Positions 48,371 through 61,471 of a stretch of 64,000 nucleotides of DNA are shown piece after piece. The stretch comes from Ciona intestinalis. Lineage: Eukaryota; Chordata; Ascidiacea; Phlebobranchia; Cionidae. Position 1 is the stretch's first letter, and each line of letters begins with the position of its first letter. The translations under genes were made by a program, and so were the position numbers. The stretch spans positions 85,602 to 149,601 of the forward strand of contig NW_004190455.1 of NCBI RefSeq assembly GCF_000224145.3, written 5' to 3'. The notes beneath the pieces were generated by a model. The model ran no database searches. It was not told the origin of the DNA and was given only the letters and a program-made list of their open reading frames with translations.

Positions 48371-51300
48371 TTAATAATCTAAATTAATATTTACTCTGGT
48401 TTCGACATCGGTCCAACTCGATTGTTCGTCGGCTGAAACCTCGTCGACCGAGGTCGTTGAACGTCGTTTTCTATCAAATACAATATTTTAATAATAACAG
48501 ACTTTATTTATTAAGACATAGGCGGGAAGTAACAAACTTATATAAACACAGGGGAGGCAGGGATAGTTAGACACACAATCTTGTAAACCAAATCTAAGTT
48601 ATCGGTTGTAATGTTTACTAATTAATGCAGTAAATAAAATATGTGTTATACATATGAGGGTCATAAGTTTTAGGGTTGGCTTGCCTCTCCTGCCACCCCA
48701 GGTTTGGTGCCAATCATGTGGTTCAGGGAGGCAGTGTCGTATTCCACAATTAAAAATATTAAATAAAAGAGAATGGCAACAATGTTTTTAAACATTTTCG
48801 GAACAAAGGACGAACCTCTGTTGTTGCGTGTTCTTCTTATTTTTCTTTGGATCGTGTTGTTTCAAAGTTTCAATATCAACAAACTGAACTTGTTGACCTC
48901 CTGATCTGGTGTGGAATACTTCACCCTACAAGTGTGTGCGGGGGGTTGGTGGTTAATACAGTAAAAAACACAAGTTACCTCTTATTTATCCTAGCATGGC
49001 GGGCGATGACAGTTGTTCTAACGCAGGTGTTCAGATTCATACACCTCGTGCTCGCTTACCAGTTACCAGGTATGTACCTTATTTATCCTCGCGTTAGGGA
49101 AACGACAGTCGTTATAACATGGGTGTTCTGTTTCATACATCTTGTGCCCGCTTACGAGTTACCACGTATGTAACTTATTTATCCTCGCGTTAGGGAAACG
49201 ACAGTCGTTATAACATGGGTGTTCTGTTTCATACACCTCGTGCCCGCTTACAAGTTACCACATATGTAACTTATTTATCCTCGCATGGCGGGGCAACGAC
49301 AGTCGTTATAACATGGGTGTTCTGTTTCATACACCTCGTGCCCGCTTACAAGTTACCAAGCATTAAGTTACAATTTATATTCCCACCTTAACCAGCTGTG
49401 TCTCGATCTCCCCATCTTTATCCTCACTTTGGTGAGTGAGTAAATACTTTGAAGCGCCCGCTACGTCCTTGGGTGACGGGACGTTAACCACTCGGTTTGG
49501 TCGGATAGCTGGCTGGAGGATGGTTTCTGTGATAAAACATTTTATAGAGAATTCTACAACAGTGTTATTTGGCCAATGGTTTTTAAAATATTATATTATA
49601 AAGTTATTAACACTTGAACAATGTTAAACCAATGGAGTTATAGGTTTGACGCATTACATGTTTATTAACAATGCACTTGTTTTATTGCAAAACTTCTGAA
49701 ATAATAATGTTTTAAAACATAAATAGAATGAAAAGGTGTCCCATCTTCCCCCACCCTACTATACTAATATTGTCCCATCTTCCCCCACCCTACTATACTA
49801 ATATTGTCCCATCTTCCCCCACCCTACTATACTAATATTGTCCCATCTTCCCCCACCCTACTATACTAATATTGTCCCATCTTCCCCCACCCTACTATAC
49901 TAATATTGTCCCATCTTCCCCCACCCTACTATACTAATATTGTCCCATCTTCCCCCACCCTACTATACTAATATTGTCCCATCTTCCCCCACCCTACTAT
50001 ACTAATATTGTCCCATCTTCCCCCACCCTACTATACTAATATTGTCCCATCTTCCCCCACCCTACTATACTAATATTATTTTAAAGTAATGTTATTATAG
50101 TAGGTATGGGCACCAACATTGTTAACACAAGGATGTATAGCAACATACTTATGTTATAAACACTCCAAAACACTAAGGTTATTAGGTATATGCGCACACT
50201 GGTGTTGGGGCCTAATAGGGCCATTTAAATTCTTACAGAGCAGTGGGGAAAATTATAATAGTTTAGTTTTTAATACAATTTAAATGCATGTTTTCCACCA
50301 TCAATGCAACCCACCTGTTTGTATAGTAGAGCTTGGTAGATGGGCCAGCCAGTTGGGGTTGTTTGAACATGAACGACGATGCTTTGGTGCGATTGGTGCG
50401 CCTGGCTGTAAGGTTAACATTAACCATTTAATGGAGTACTATGGACATAGGCACCTATTTTTTTATAAAAAGGGGTGACCTTTTCACCTTATCCCATTTT
50501 ATTACTAGTTNNNNNNNNNNNNNNNNNNNNNNNNNNNNNNNNNNNNNNNNNNNNNNNNNNNNNNNNNNNNNNNNNNNNNNNNNNNNNNNNNNNNNNNNNN
50601 NNNNNNNNNNNNNNNNNNNNNNNNNNNNNNNNNNNATTCTACAACAGTGTTATTTGACCAAAGGTTTTTAAAATATTATATTATAAAGTTATTAACACTT
50701 GAACAATGTTAAACCAATGGAGTTATAGATTTGACGCATTACATGTTTATTAACAATGCACTTGTTTTATTGCAAAACTTCTGAAATAATAATGTTTTAA
50801 AACATAAATAGAATGAAAAGGTGTCCCATTTTCCCCCACCCTACTATACTAATATTATTTTAAAATAATGTTATTATAGTAGGTATGGGCACCAACATTG
50901 TTAACACAAGGATGTATAGCAACATACTTATGTTTTAAACACTCCAAAACATTAAGGTTATTAGGTATATACGCACACTGGTGTTGGGGTCTAATAGGAC
51001 CATTTAAATCCTTACAGAGCAGTGGGGAAAATTATAATAGTTTAGTTTTTAATACAATTTAAATGCATGTTTTCCACCATCAATGCAACCCACCTGTTTG
51101 TATAGTAGAGCTTGGTAGATGGGCCAGCCAGTTGGGGTTGTTTGAACATGAACGACGATGCTTTGGTGCGATTGGTGCGCCTGGCTGTAAGGTTAACATT
51201 AACCATTTAATGGAGTACTATGGACATAGGCACCTATTTTTTTAAAAAAAGGGGTGACCTTTTCACCTTATCCCATTTTATTACTAGTTTAATTAATGCA

Positions 51301-54300
51301 ATGTTACCAAATAACTTGTTGTACTATGGACATAGGCACCTATTTTTTTAAAAAAAGGGGTGACCTTTTCACCTTATCCCATTTTATTACTAGTTTAATT
51401 AATGCAATGTTACCAAATAACTTGTTACTCTGTGTTCCCATATTTTCTATGCCAGTATAATGTATGCGTATATATGGCGTAAGATGGATACCATTGGAAT
51501 ATAATGTAATTTCCCACACCGATGTTAAACAAATAAAATTGTTTTAGAATTATGGGTACACGGTTTTCTATTTGTATAAATGTTCTTGGTTTAAAACAAA
51601 ATGAAATTATAAGCAAGAATAAAAGCATGGGCGCTCTTATTCCAAGCTATTGTATATAGTGGGGTGGGGAAAGATGGGACAACTTTTTACCCTTATTTTT
51701 TCGTCCCATATAGTAGTAAACAAAGAACAATCAAAGAATTATAAAACCGTATCCTCACGACTTCCATAGACTGTTGTCAATTGTTTAAAACAGGATCAGG
51801 ATAATATGTGCTAAAGGTTTCCCATCTTCCCCCACCCTACTATATATATGAACTTAACACCCCATACCCTGTGTCTCATTTTATCTTCGTTTTCTCTGTT
51901 AACAAACTGGCAACCGAGCGTTCTTGGATTTTCTTGCTCAAGTAAATGGCTTTCATCCTCTGAGCAAACGGAATGTTCTTTTGTTTTGCTTCGCGTGGTC
52001 ATTCTATGAGCTCTGCTTTCAATGTCCCTCAAACTATTTCCCTGTGCGTTATATATGGTCTATAACTAACTAACATATTATAAGCTGCATAGGCGCCAAA
52101 CCTGGGGTGGCAGGGTAGGCAGACCAACCCTGAAAATATCTGAACTGCTTTTATCAGTAAACAATACAACTAACAATGTGAGTTTGTGACAATATTATGC
52201 GTCTCACTGACCCTGCCTCCCCTGTGTTTGTTTAAGTTTGACACCTATAGTAATTGATCATCTAAAAAACTTATAAATTTCAATGTATTATGATTTTACC
52301 TGCTATTTCGTTGATAAAAAATTCCAATCATACTCACCTCAAAGTACTAATAAAATATAACAGAATTCAAAAACATCTTTCGAAAAAATGTAAACAAAAT
52401 CAATCAAATTTACTTCTTAAAAAAAAGAAAAATTAATCCCAAATAAAATCACCTCGATTCCAACTGATGTGCTCGACAGTTGTTTCCTGGATGAATGGAT
52501 GCTTGAGTTAACATTCTTATGCTTGTGGGTGCTAAGTAAGTTCTCTGCTGATCGTGAACGACGTTTCCTACTCAGGTGAGAGCTTGAACTCGTACTTTCC
52601 TATGATATGAAGGTACATGGTTCAAGGCTTGGTGCTGCTACTATTGTGGATATAGGGGCTCTTGGGCAAGACAGTGGCTATTATCTCACTAATGGCTTTT
52701 AAAGTGTAAGCCATACAGAAAAAAAATTACCCACAAAGTTACATACGTAACTCGTAAGGGAGCATGAGGTGTATGAAACATAACACCCGTGTTATAACGA
52801 CTGTCATTGCCCCACTAAGCGAGCATAAATGAGTTACAAACGTGGTAATCCGTAAGCGTGCATGAGGTCTTTTACACATATGGTGCCTAAGTAGAACCCC
52901 ACTATCTTATAACCCCCAACCTCCCCACCACACGAAGCAACTCACAGCGGATGAGATCGGTTGTTTCAATGGTGTCTGGCACCTCCTAGTGGTCGGCCTC
53001 CCCTCGCGCCCGGTAGAAATAATATTCTTCAGTTGGCGTAACCTCTCATCCTTCACCCACATCTTCTCCTGCATCTCAGCTTGCACACTGCGGACTCGCT
53101 TGTCCTGGTACATAAAAAAGAAAGACAAGCATTATTATGGACCTGGGTATTATCTAGGGCTGTGAATTTTCCCATTTTTGTTTAACCGTTAACTGTTCAG
53201 TTTTAACCGGGTAATCGATACAAGTGTAGTAATAATAAAAAGCGTCTTAGTTATCGCTTTTTTTTTGTGAATTTAAAGGCAATTTACAATGTACGTATGG
53301 ACTATGCTTGCAATACATGCGCGATCAACCGTTAACTTTTCCACAGCCCTAGTATTGTCTATAATTGTTGTCCATAAATGCTTAACTATGCTTTTGTGAA
53401 AATTTCTCATTATAATTTTTTTAAAAAGTAATACTTATAACGAAAGCTATTACTATTCAGTGCACACCACGTACTTGCTTGTCCTGGATATAAATGTAAA
53501 GACTCATTTTTATCAAAATTGGACACAGACAGTTATTGCAGGCCGACCGTACGTAACTTACACATTCTTTCTCAACATGGGCCTTAGTATTCGCCACTGC
53601 CCCTTTGATCTTTGATTCTAATCGCCTTGTGTCCGAAAGACTCGATTTTAATTGAGATTCTGCCTCAGATAGCTGGAATAGAAGGTTGGTTTAGTGATTT
53701 TTAAGCTTGATGGCTCGATGCTGCTACCATTGTGGGCGTATGTGTCATTGGGCAAACACTTAACAAGAATCGCTCCAACCTAGTGGTCACTGATGGGTTG
53801 TCTATATTATGAGCAGTACAGAAAAAAATCACTCACGAAGTTACATACGTGGTTATTCGTAAGCTGGCACGAGGTGTATGAAACAGAACACCTGTGTTGT
53901 AACGACTGTCGTTGCACCGGCATGCGAGGATAAATAAGTTACATACGTGGTAACCCTTAAGTGACACGAGGTGTATGAAACAGAACACCCAAGTTTTTTC
54001 CAGCAAATAAAATATTGGTTTGCAAAATCAATGGGACAGAAGATATATTCATTATAAAAATAATATTAATTATTTTTAATTTAAACGGACTTGTTCTTGT
54101 AGTTGTTTTTTCTCTTTCTCAAAAACTTGTGTAGTTCTTGTTAGTACTTGGTTCTGTAAACAAATGATGTTGAAATTGCAACACATATATATATATATAG
54201 ACTGTCGCAGCCAGAACAAAAAATAAAGGGGGGGGGGGGGGGATTATTAAAAAAAAATTTATTTAATTTTTTTAATTATTTTTTTTTTGGAGGGGGGTTT

Positions 54301-57300
54301 AAAAGAGGGGGGGTTGCAACCCCCTTAAACCCCCCTGGCTTGCCCCTGTATATATTTATATAAATATGTATAAACAGAACTAAAACTGACAGTTCCAATT
54401 TAGCAAATAGTTTGCTACACGAGCTGTAAATGCCACAGTGCTCTATTGATTTCAAACTATTAAGTCACCCTCGGCTCCTAGGCGGCACAGATTGTGTATA
54501 ACAATATTTGAACTTCTGTAATTTCTATTGTAATTTATAAACAAAATGAATAGGAATACGTCAATACAATTTAACTCATGCACTGTAAATTAACTTAAAA
54601 AAAAACATGCACTCTAAAAAAGTAGTACAGTAAGATGGGGGAAGATGGGACACCTGTTCATTCTGTTGTTTCTTGGTCTAATTTGGTAGTTAACAAAGAA
54701 GATTAAGAAATCGTAACCTCAGGACTCCCATAGACCGTTGTTAATTGTTTAAAACACGATCGAAATATTTGGATATTATGTGCTAAAGATGTCCCGTCTT
54801 CCCCCACAGTACTATACATTTGGAAACCATTCTATAACAATTAAAACAAAAACTTTAGATATCTTACAAACTTACATAAAACAATATAAAACCTAACCTT
54901 CGATTCAAGCTTCTTAACCTGGCGTTCCATCTTGTTCACTTCTTTCCCCTTTAACCCTAGATCATTTTCGCAATCCCGTAACTTTTGTTGGAGTTCTTGG
55001 TCATGTTGCGACCCAGCGTTAAGATTTGTACGAAATAAACTTCCTGCAAATTATAATAAGTTGGTTTGTTATATCATCAAGTATGCTTACCACAAATAGT
55101 ATATACATGTTCTTGTTTCTGTGCAAAGATAATAAAGTAAAGAAAATAAAGTAATGAACTGTTGTTTTTGATTTTGTGCAACAAATATTGTTTTACGGAA
55201 AAATTTTCTTTACCAAACATATATATACTGGTGTGGGAGAAGATGGGACAACTTTTTCTCGTCTCATTTAGTAGTAAACAAAAAACATTCAAAGAATTAG
55301 CCGTATCCTCACTTCCATGAACCGTTGTTAGTTGTTTAAAGCACGGTCAGGAAATTTGGACATTATGTGCTATAGGTGTCCTGCCTTCCCCCACCTTACT
55401 ATATATATGGAAACTTACCGAAATGTTTTGCACTTCTTTTAATAGAGCTCATATTTTCAATGCGATTCTCCAACATAGATATGAGGAACGGGATAGTTCG
55501 ATTGTCGGCGGAATCTACGACTTCTAAGTTGGGGAAAGATGGCCCAAGGCAATAATCCGTCGCTTCCCAATCTGACTCACCATCGTCTGGGAGTGAATCA
55601 TATTTTTATTTAAAGAGAAGTAGCGTTAAAACACATTTATGGATAAAAGTAGTCTAAGTAAAAAACTTTTTCGATAAAAGGCACAACCGTTAAAGCCTAA
55701 ACTAAGTGATTTAGCAAATGTAATAGTGTAAGGACAGCCGTTAAAACACGGAAAAATAGATTAGAAGCGTGGTCGTTACACTTAATATTGAATAAATACG
55801 AACCAGTAGTAGTGGCTGGGGTAAGAGCTGCAGAATCTGAGTCTGATGACGGGATTTGTGAGCGATATTTTGTGCGTTTGAATAATCTGTGACCTGTAGT
55901 ATGAGTTGTATTAGGATGTGATTGCGAGTTATAACAAGACGACTATGTTCATATAACAGTGCAGGGAAATGCATAGAATTATAACACAGAGGACTATTCC
56001 ACACCATATGTGGCTGCTTCATACACCTTGTGCCGCTTACAAATTTCTACATATGTAGCTTTAAAAGTGATTATTTTTTTGGGTTGACAAGTGGTTAACT
56101 TGAACAACATTGAACTGCAGTTAAATGTCTTGCCCAACGAAACATTAACCAATAATAACAGCAAAGTAAATACTTACTATTAGCTTCCTGGTTTAGTTGT
56201 TGGATCGCAGTTAGTTGTTTCTTCCGGTCTTCCTCACGTTTAGCTTTAGCTTCGAGAGCTTTCTTCTTTATACTTTCACGATCGACACGGAAATCCTCGG
56301 ATCTTGCGACTTCAACTTGTTGAGCCATCTCGGCGAACTGAACAACGTGCTGGGGGGGAATTAATATGTTAGGAAACTGTAGGGTGTTGTTTTGCCTGGG
56401 TCGTATTAATGTATGATTACAAACTAACCTAACATAGCAATATAAATGTTTAGACAACAAAAACGAATGATGTTGCATTTACCACAATAACCAGAAGGTC
56501 CCCTATGTTTCCAAGTGTAACTGCATTTTAACAACTATTTTGTGTTAACTTTTTAATAAGATTTTAACGCAGGTATCAATTAGGTCTCTACTCTATCATT
56601 AGTAATTGACTACAACACTTATCCATCTTACCCCACAGTATTATACTACCATATGTCTGTATTATTACTATAACACATTACTTACAAGATTCTCGTCATG
56701 CTCAGCCATGTTGGGATTCAGACAAACCACCATCTTAACTGTCCCGTGGCCTTCGAAGTAACTTTTAAACAGATGTGTAAGTTTTGAGTTCCTGTATTTA
56801 ATCATCTCGTTTCCTCCTCCTTTCTGGTTCTCACGCAGTTGTTCAAGACACCTGTGTATCATGTGGGTGATTATTCATGTGAACGGAGTATCAGGATAAT
56901 GTGGGTAATGTTTGAAGTTATAACACGGTTGTACTACTACTGTAGCACACCATATGTGATGGCTATTAAACCTCAAGCCTGCTTAAAAGTTACTAAGTAT
57001 GTGTGATATAAGGTGACTATTGTTATAATGTTCAGCAGTTCAGGGCAAAACAGTTGTGTAACATACATGTTCTGTTTCATACATGTATATGCAACGTGGG
57101 GGTAATTGGCCAACTCTGGCCTAAAACCCAGGTCCCAGGACGTGCCACATTGCCACTCATAAACAACAGCAACACCCCAAACCCCCTTACCTCCTCAAAG
57201 TCATGAGCGAGCTGTTAATATTCCCAGCTTCCCTTAACCTCTCCCCACCGGCTCCTGTCCGCGTCATTCTTTCACTACCAGCCAAGTCAACCAGCGATAA

Positions 57301-60300
57301 CTGGCTCGCACAAATCAAACTTTTTTCCTGTTAACAAAATTACAAAAAGTTTTATGAATTTCTAATTGGGCCATAGATAAGACATTTTGTTTTTTTGGGA
57401 ATATTTTTACCACATGAACCTTTACAGTATATATGTGGTAGTTAATTCAATCTAATTCCAAACCACATACAAATTGACAATTTATATGAATTTTGAAACA
57501 GGTGTTGACAAAAATGCTCATAAGTTTTATTTTCATAATTGGTAAAAGGGGGTTCTTACAGTTGGTTTTATTTAAAAGTGGAAGAGGCATCACAGTATTT
57601 AGTATTTAAATTCTCAAGAAATAAAAATTGGGCCCATGATTGAAAATAATGTTTCGGGTCAGGATTAAAATAACCCCACAAATACCTGCAGTAAATCCTC
57701 TCCCAGTGGATCCAGAGGTGCTTGAACAAGCCTTATGTTCAATATACTGTGTGATCTACTGGATTCAGCATTAAGTTGTGTATGGGCGATCCTACGCCTT
57801 TCCTGGCCTGGAGAAGGTGAGTATTGTTAAACAAATGAAAATACCATAAAAAATAAGGACCTTTTTTTAGTCTTGACAAACTGCATACAAAACGTCGGCA
57901 ATACACTTTGTTTAATAACATACAAGCCGTTGAAAAATTATTTTTCGAATCTAGGATAACTTGGTAACAAGATTTTGCTAAATTTAAAAACCATCGAGAA
58001 AATTTTTAATCAAATCTTGTTCAATTTTTATCCAGAAGATCAGTTCTTGTAAAATTATTAACAGAACAAGAATGCGAAACAAAAAAAATAAACAAAATAA
58101 AACAAGAATACAAATAAAAAAACACCAGAAAACGGAACGGTAAGTAACGCACCTTGTTGAAAAACTGCAAATGCTTCTTCAGTTGAGGTGACTTCAATCT
58201 GAGATACCCCGTAAACAAACATATTCTTCTTCTTGTCTTCACGCAATCGTTTCGACTGTGGTGGCCTATAACATATAATCATAGTAACTATACCAATATA
58301 TATGAAAATATGAATATAACTATATAACTATACCAAGTTACCAGACTTATCCAACTTGCATGACATTTATTTAAAAGACATAGAGTGGTCCAACAAGGTT
58401 TATATTATACTTACATATAATTTATTTGGTCAATTTATTTACCTTTTTGTGGTGGAAGAAATATAAACACATAGATGTTCTGTTTCATGCACCTTGTGCC
58501 CGCAAGTTACCCGCATGTAACTTAATGGGTCATTGTTTTTATGCATGGTTGACAATTTGAAAAACTCACCACTGATCACTAGGTTGGAGTTAAACATAAA
58601 TCTTACTTTGGTCTTTGAAATGGATCCAGTTGTACTTCCCCCAGTAAATCATAAACATAATCATTATATATTTCCACGTACGACACAAATACTGAGTATC
58701 TGCACTCAGGGTTCACATTTTCCGATTGACAATGTTCCAAGTCGTATCTCAGGTCAACATTTCTGTGACGCATCCTGGAAAAAGATTTAGGTTAAAGGCT
58801 TCAACTATTTGGGTGAATATTTAGTTGAGAAAACAAGTTGCCACGTATTTAACTTATTTATTGTCGCGTGGCGGGCAACGACAGTCGTTATAACACTGGT
58901 TTTCTGTTTCATACACCTCGTGCCTGCTTACAAGTTACCACGTATGTAACTTTGTGCGTGATGATTTTTATCTATGACTAACAATTTAAACAGCCCATTA
59001 ATGACCACTGGGTAGTATAACAAGTTAAAGTCCAACGCTACGTACCTGCTGGCATTCTTCGGCGTCAACTGGGGCAAAATTTCTCGTTCTTGTTTTTCTA
59101 ATAATGCCTCAGCTTCAGACTGGACGCAAAACCCATTCATTCCATCGGGAACAAAAACCTAGAATTTAAATTCAGTAATTCTTAACCCCTTGGTCACCAT
59201 TTGATTTGGTTGGTTTGTTTAACATGTCTCAAAACATAACGAACTAAATCTAAAGCTGCCACAAAGCAGAAGTAAAAGACGGCAGTTTTTGAGTTTCCCT
59301 ACTTAGTCAAGCTCTCAAAGTGTTTCTAAAAAGTTTATGGAAGTGTAAACTGCTTTACTTTGAGCCACATAGTTAAAATATTTCTTATTTTTAAATTAGA
59401 AATTTAAACTGGGATAAATCACAACTTCGAAGCTCCTATTGCAGTTTGCAGATTGTTAATTTTAACCAATGCTATAGATTGTTTTTAGGGCAACAATTGA
59501 TCTACCAACTTACATATTTAGATGCTTGCACAGGTTTAGTTGAATTAAACAGCATATCCAGACAACGAGGTAGAAACCCTGGTTCTTCTAATGAGCCTGT
59601 CATGGTGTATGTTTTGCCTGAACTAGTAACTCCATATGTGAACAGCAAACCTGGGATAAAAAGGGAAGTTTAGAACTATGGTGGTAACTTAAAGAGATAT
59701 AACATGGATATAACATAAGTACATAACCTTACATAACTTCATAAGCGTTATATTTTAATTTTCAACTTAATTTAGGGTGACTTTGTAATAATGCACATTC
59801 ATCATTGAAACATAGGAAACCTCATTGATTAATGAGGTGAATGCAATATATTTAGGACACTTAACAGCAGAGTAAAAGCTGTTTTAAGGTGCAACACTGA
59901 GGTGCTAAAAGACTTATAGTTCTTAGTATGATATGCAAATGTACCACCAGTCATGCAAATAGTATGCCAGTGAAAATTAACTAACTTTAACAAAAACTCC
60001 ACCATGAATAAAATCTACGAACCATTTTTCCCTCGTATCAAGTCATCCACCATAGATTGCGCAACCGAATCAAATAAAAGTTTTTGCGAAACTTCTGCAG
60101 CAAAAACTCGCGAAAACTGACATTCAGTCTGGAATAAATAAATTTCTGTTAAAATACTGAAAATACTTTGTTCGCGAAAAAGAAATACTCTGAGAGCTTG
60201 ACTAAGTTTGGCAGCTCGAAAAAGCTGCGTCTTTTACTTTGTGGAAGCTTCGTGTCAGTTTTAGCTTCATTTAATTTCATGGCCCCATGGGTATACTATA

Positions 60301-61471
60301 AATATTAATAGTAATTTCATACTAAAATATAATATTTGTCACATGTATTTCAAGACATAAGCATGCCAGAACAACATTTAATTCCAATAATGGCATTCAC
60401 CCAAGCCTATCCAAGAAGCAGTGACATGCTACCCACCACTTCTAAGAGAAGGCTTATATTGAACCAGTTTTAATAAGACACTTCAAAATCTTGAATAAGA
60501 AGCTCTTATAAACAAGTTTGGCTTACCACTTTAGAATCTGCGTTTGCACCCACTAAATGAATAGTTGTGTCATTAATTACTTGAATACAAGCATCTTGGT
60601 TGTCGACTGTTTTGTTTCGGATCCGTGCAAACACCTGAAATTAAAGTGATTATTATTAACTTAGTTGAAACGTTTGTGATGAACTGAAATTTACATTAAT
60701 ATTATTATTTTACATTATACAAGGTTTGATGATCGATACTGAAAGGCGAATATGCAAGACATTTTTAACACACATTGCGCCAACCGAATGGTCACTAATG
60801 GGTTGTAGCACCCTGGGTTTAAAGGTATTGGGCCACCTCTGGCCTAAATCTCAGGTCCGATGGCGTGTCCCACCATAGAACCTCACCCATATAGAATAGA
60901 ATGTGCATATACAATGTTGGGGTAATGGGCAACTCTGGTCTAAATCTTAGGTCCCATGGCATGCCTCACTGTAGGACCTCACCCATATAGAATAGAATGA
61001 GCATATACAATGTTGGGGTAATGGGCAACTCTGGTCTAAATCTTAGGTCCCATGGCATGCCTCACTGTAGGGCCTCACCCATATAGAATAAAAACAACAT
61101 TCAACAAATTACCTCAACGGGATCAGTTTGTGCGTTGGATAGTTGGGAATTAAACTTACGGGGAAGTTTCCGTCTGAATAAACATGAAGAATAATAATTA
61201 GGTTAACCAGTTGTTAACACTATATGAATACATATTATATGTTAGATAACGAAACTTTTTCATAAAAACAAGAATATAAAAAACAGTTCCATTACCCCAA
61301 AACATAAAATTAAAATTTTTATTGTTACTTTTAAAAAATGGCTGCCACACACTTTGCGGTAATTTTATAGGACTAAGCATATCATAAATTGGTATACAAT
61401 ACAAAATCTATATAATAAACGCCAGCACAACGCAAACTATGAAATAAAGAAGAAACTTACTGAGGTTTCAT
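48371..61471 (-). CDS. KIF23: Kinesin-6 KIF23/MKLP1, centralspindlin motor
   Basis: Plus-end motor that pairs with RACGAP1 to bundle midzone microtubules in cytokinesis. 24 exons (minus): 61461-61471, 61113-61173, 60527-60634, 60023-60128, 59514-59650, 59046-59158, 58607-58774, 58153-58265, 57686-57807, 57191-57327, 56686-56851, 56178-56349, 55804-55893, 55419-55586, 54898-55043, 54091-54153, 53562-53672, 52983-53104, 52453-52570, 51868-52041, 51094-51184, 49387-49526, 48816-48925, 48371-48470; 948 residues. P-loop GVTSSGKT, switch [10 protein letters not shown], switch [11 protein letters not shown], neck coiled coil, [13 protein letters not shown], the RHRRS-like 14-3-3 site (PKHRRSCS), [28 protein letters not shown], the Aurora-type site RKRRSTTS and WTDVETR. 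Exon 21 is present twice around an assembly gap. Confidence 0.96.
48546..48713 (+). mobile_element. Family-C MITE in KIF23 intron 23
   Basis: AACACAGGGGAGGCAGGGAT to CTGCCACCCCAGGTTTGGTG. Confidence 0.7.
48983..49362 (-). repeat. Four tandem composite-SINE arms in KIF23 intron 22
   Basis: Roughly 98-base period. The second and third arms share the variant CTCGCGTTAGGGAAACGACA, which shows that they were copied from each other rather than inserted independently. Confidence 0.8.
49551..50510. repeat. Left copy of a duplication containing KIF23 exon 21
   Basis: Matches 50636-51290 with scattered single-base differences. It contains an exon 21 copy at 50315-50405 and the 34-bp array. The sequence breaks off at the assembly gap. 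Confidence 0.9.
49738..50077 (+). repeat. 34-bp tandem array, 10 near-identical copies, derived from the MITE-A end
   Basis: The unit is GTCCCATCTTCCCCCACC plus CTACTATACTAATATT. The same place in the right copy (near 50822) has one unit. Confidence 0.97.
50511..50635. other. Assembly gap (125 N)
   Basis: Run of undetermined bases inside KIF23 intron sequence, between two near-identical flanks. Confidence 1.
50636..51290. repeat. Right copy of the duplication containing KIF23 exon 21
   Basis: Contains the exon 21 copy at 51094-51184, which has intact splice sites and is used in the gene model. Its end is itself tandemly repeated: GACATAGGCACCTATTTTTT to CCAAATAACTTGTT occurs at 51222-51315 and again at 51328-51425. 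Confidence 0.9.
51654..51846. mobile_element. MITE-A in KIF23 intron 20
   Basis: ATAGTGGGGTGGGGAAAGAT to CATCTTCCCCCACCCTACTA; ends 22 bases from exon 20. Confidence 0.88.
52088..52252 (-). mobile_element. Family-C MITE, complete copy, KIF23 intron 19
   Basis: Ends TAGGCGCCAAACCTGGGGTG and CTGCCTCCCCTGTGTTTG...GACACCTATA are imperfect inverted repeats; 165 bases. Confidence 0.75.
52600..52880 (+). mobile_element. Composite SINE in KIF23 intron 18
   Basis: Head with GGTTCAAGGCTTGGTGCTGC, body TCTTGGGCAAGACAGTGGCT, then AGTTACATACGTAACTCGTA and two arms. Confidence 0.7.
53705..53995 (+). mobile_element. Composite SINE in KIF23 intron 16
   Basis: GCTGCTACCATTGTGGGCGT, CATTGGGCAAACACTTAACA, then two arms. 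Confidence 0.7.
54186..54345. repeat. Low-complexity poly-G, poly-A and poly-T tract, KIF23 intron 15
   Basis: A G run of about 14-16, then A and T runs, then GGGGGGGTTGCAACCCCC. The homopolymers suggest that base counts here are unreliable. Confidence 0.7.
54627..54817. mobile_element. MITE-A in KIF23 intron 15
   Basis: AGTAAGATGGGGGAAGATGG to CGTCTTCCCCCACAGTACTA. Confidence 0.85.
55223..55406. mobile_element. MITE-A in KIF23 intron 14
   Basis: TATATACTGGTGTGGGAGAA to GCCTTCCCCCACCTTACTAT. Confidence 0.82.
58820..58990 (-). repeat. SINE arm in KIF23 intron 6
   Basis: GGCAACGACAGTCGTTATAA to TTACAAGTTACCACGTATGT, then a shortened body; a weaker copy is at 58460-58590 in intron 7. Confidence 0.6.
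60828..61085 (+). repeat. 96-bp tandem repeat, about 2.7 copies, KIF23 intron 2
   Basis: The unit contains GGGCAACTCTGGTCTAAATC, CCATGGCATGCCTCACTGTA and CTCACCCATATAGAATAGAA. Single relatives occur near 2490-2560, 29270-29340 and 57100-57180, so this is a dispersed repeat that has expanded locally. Confidence 0.85.

Noticed and set aside
49738-50077. Regular repeats resembling a CRISPR array
   Set aside because: The units are contiguous with no variable spacers, and the unit is the end of a eukaryotic MITE.
52600-52680. Functional tRNA gene in SINE heads
   Set aside because: Only A-box-like and B-box-like segments are present; no cloverleaf with an acceptor stem can be closed.
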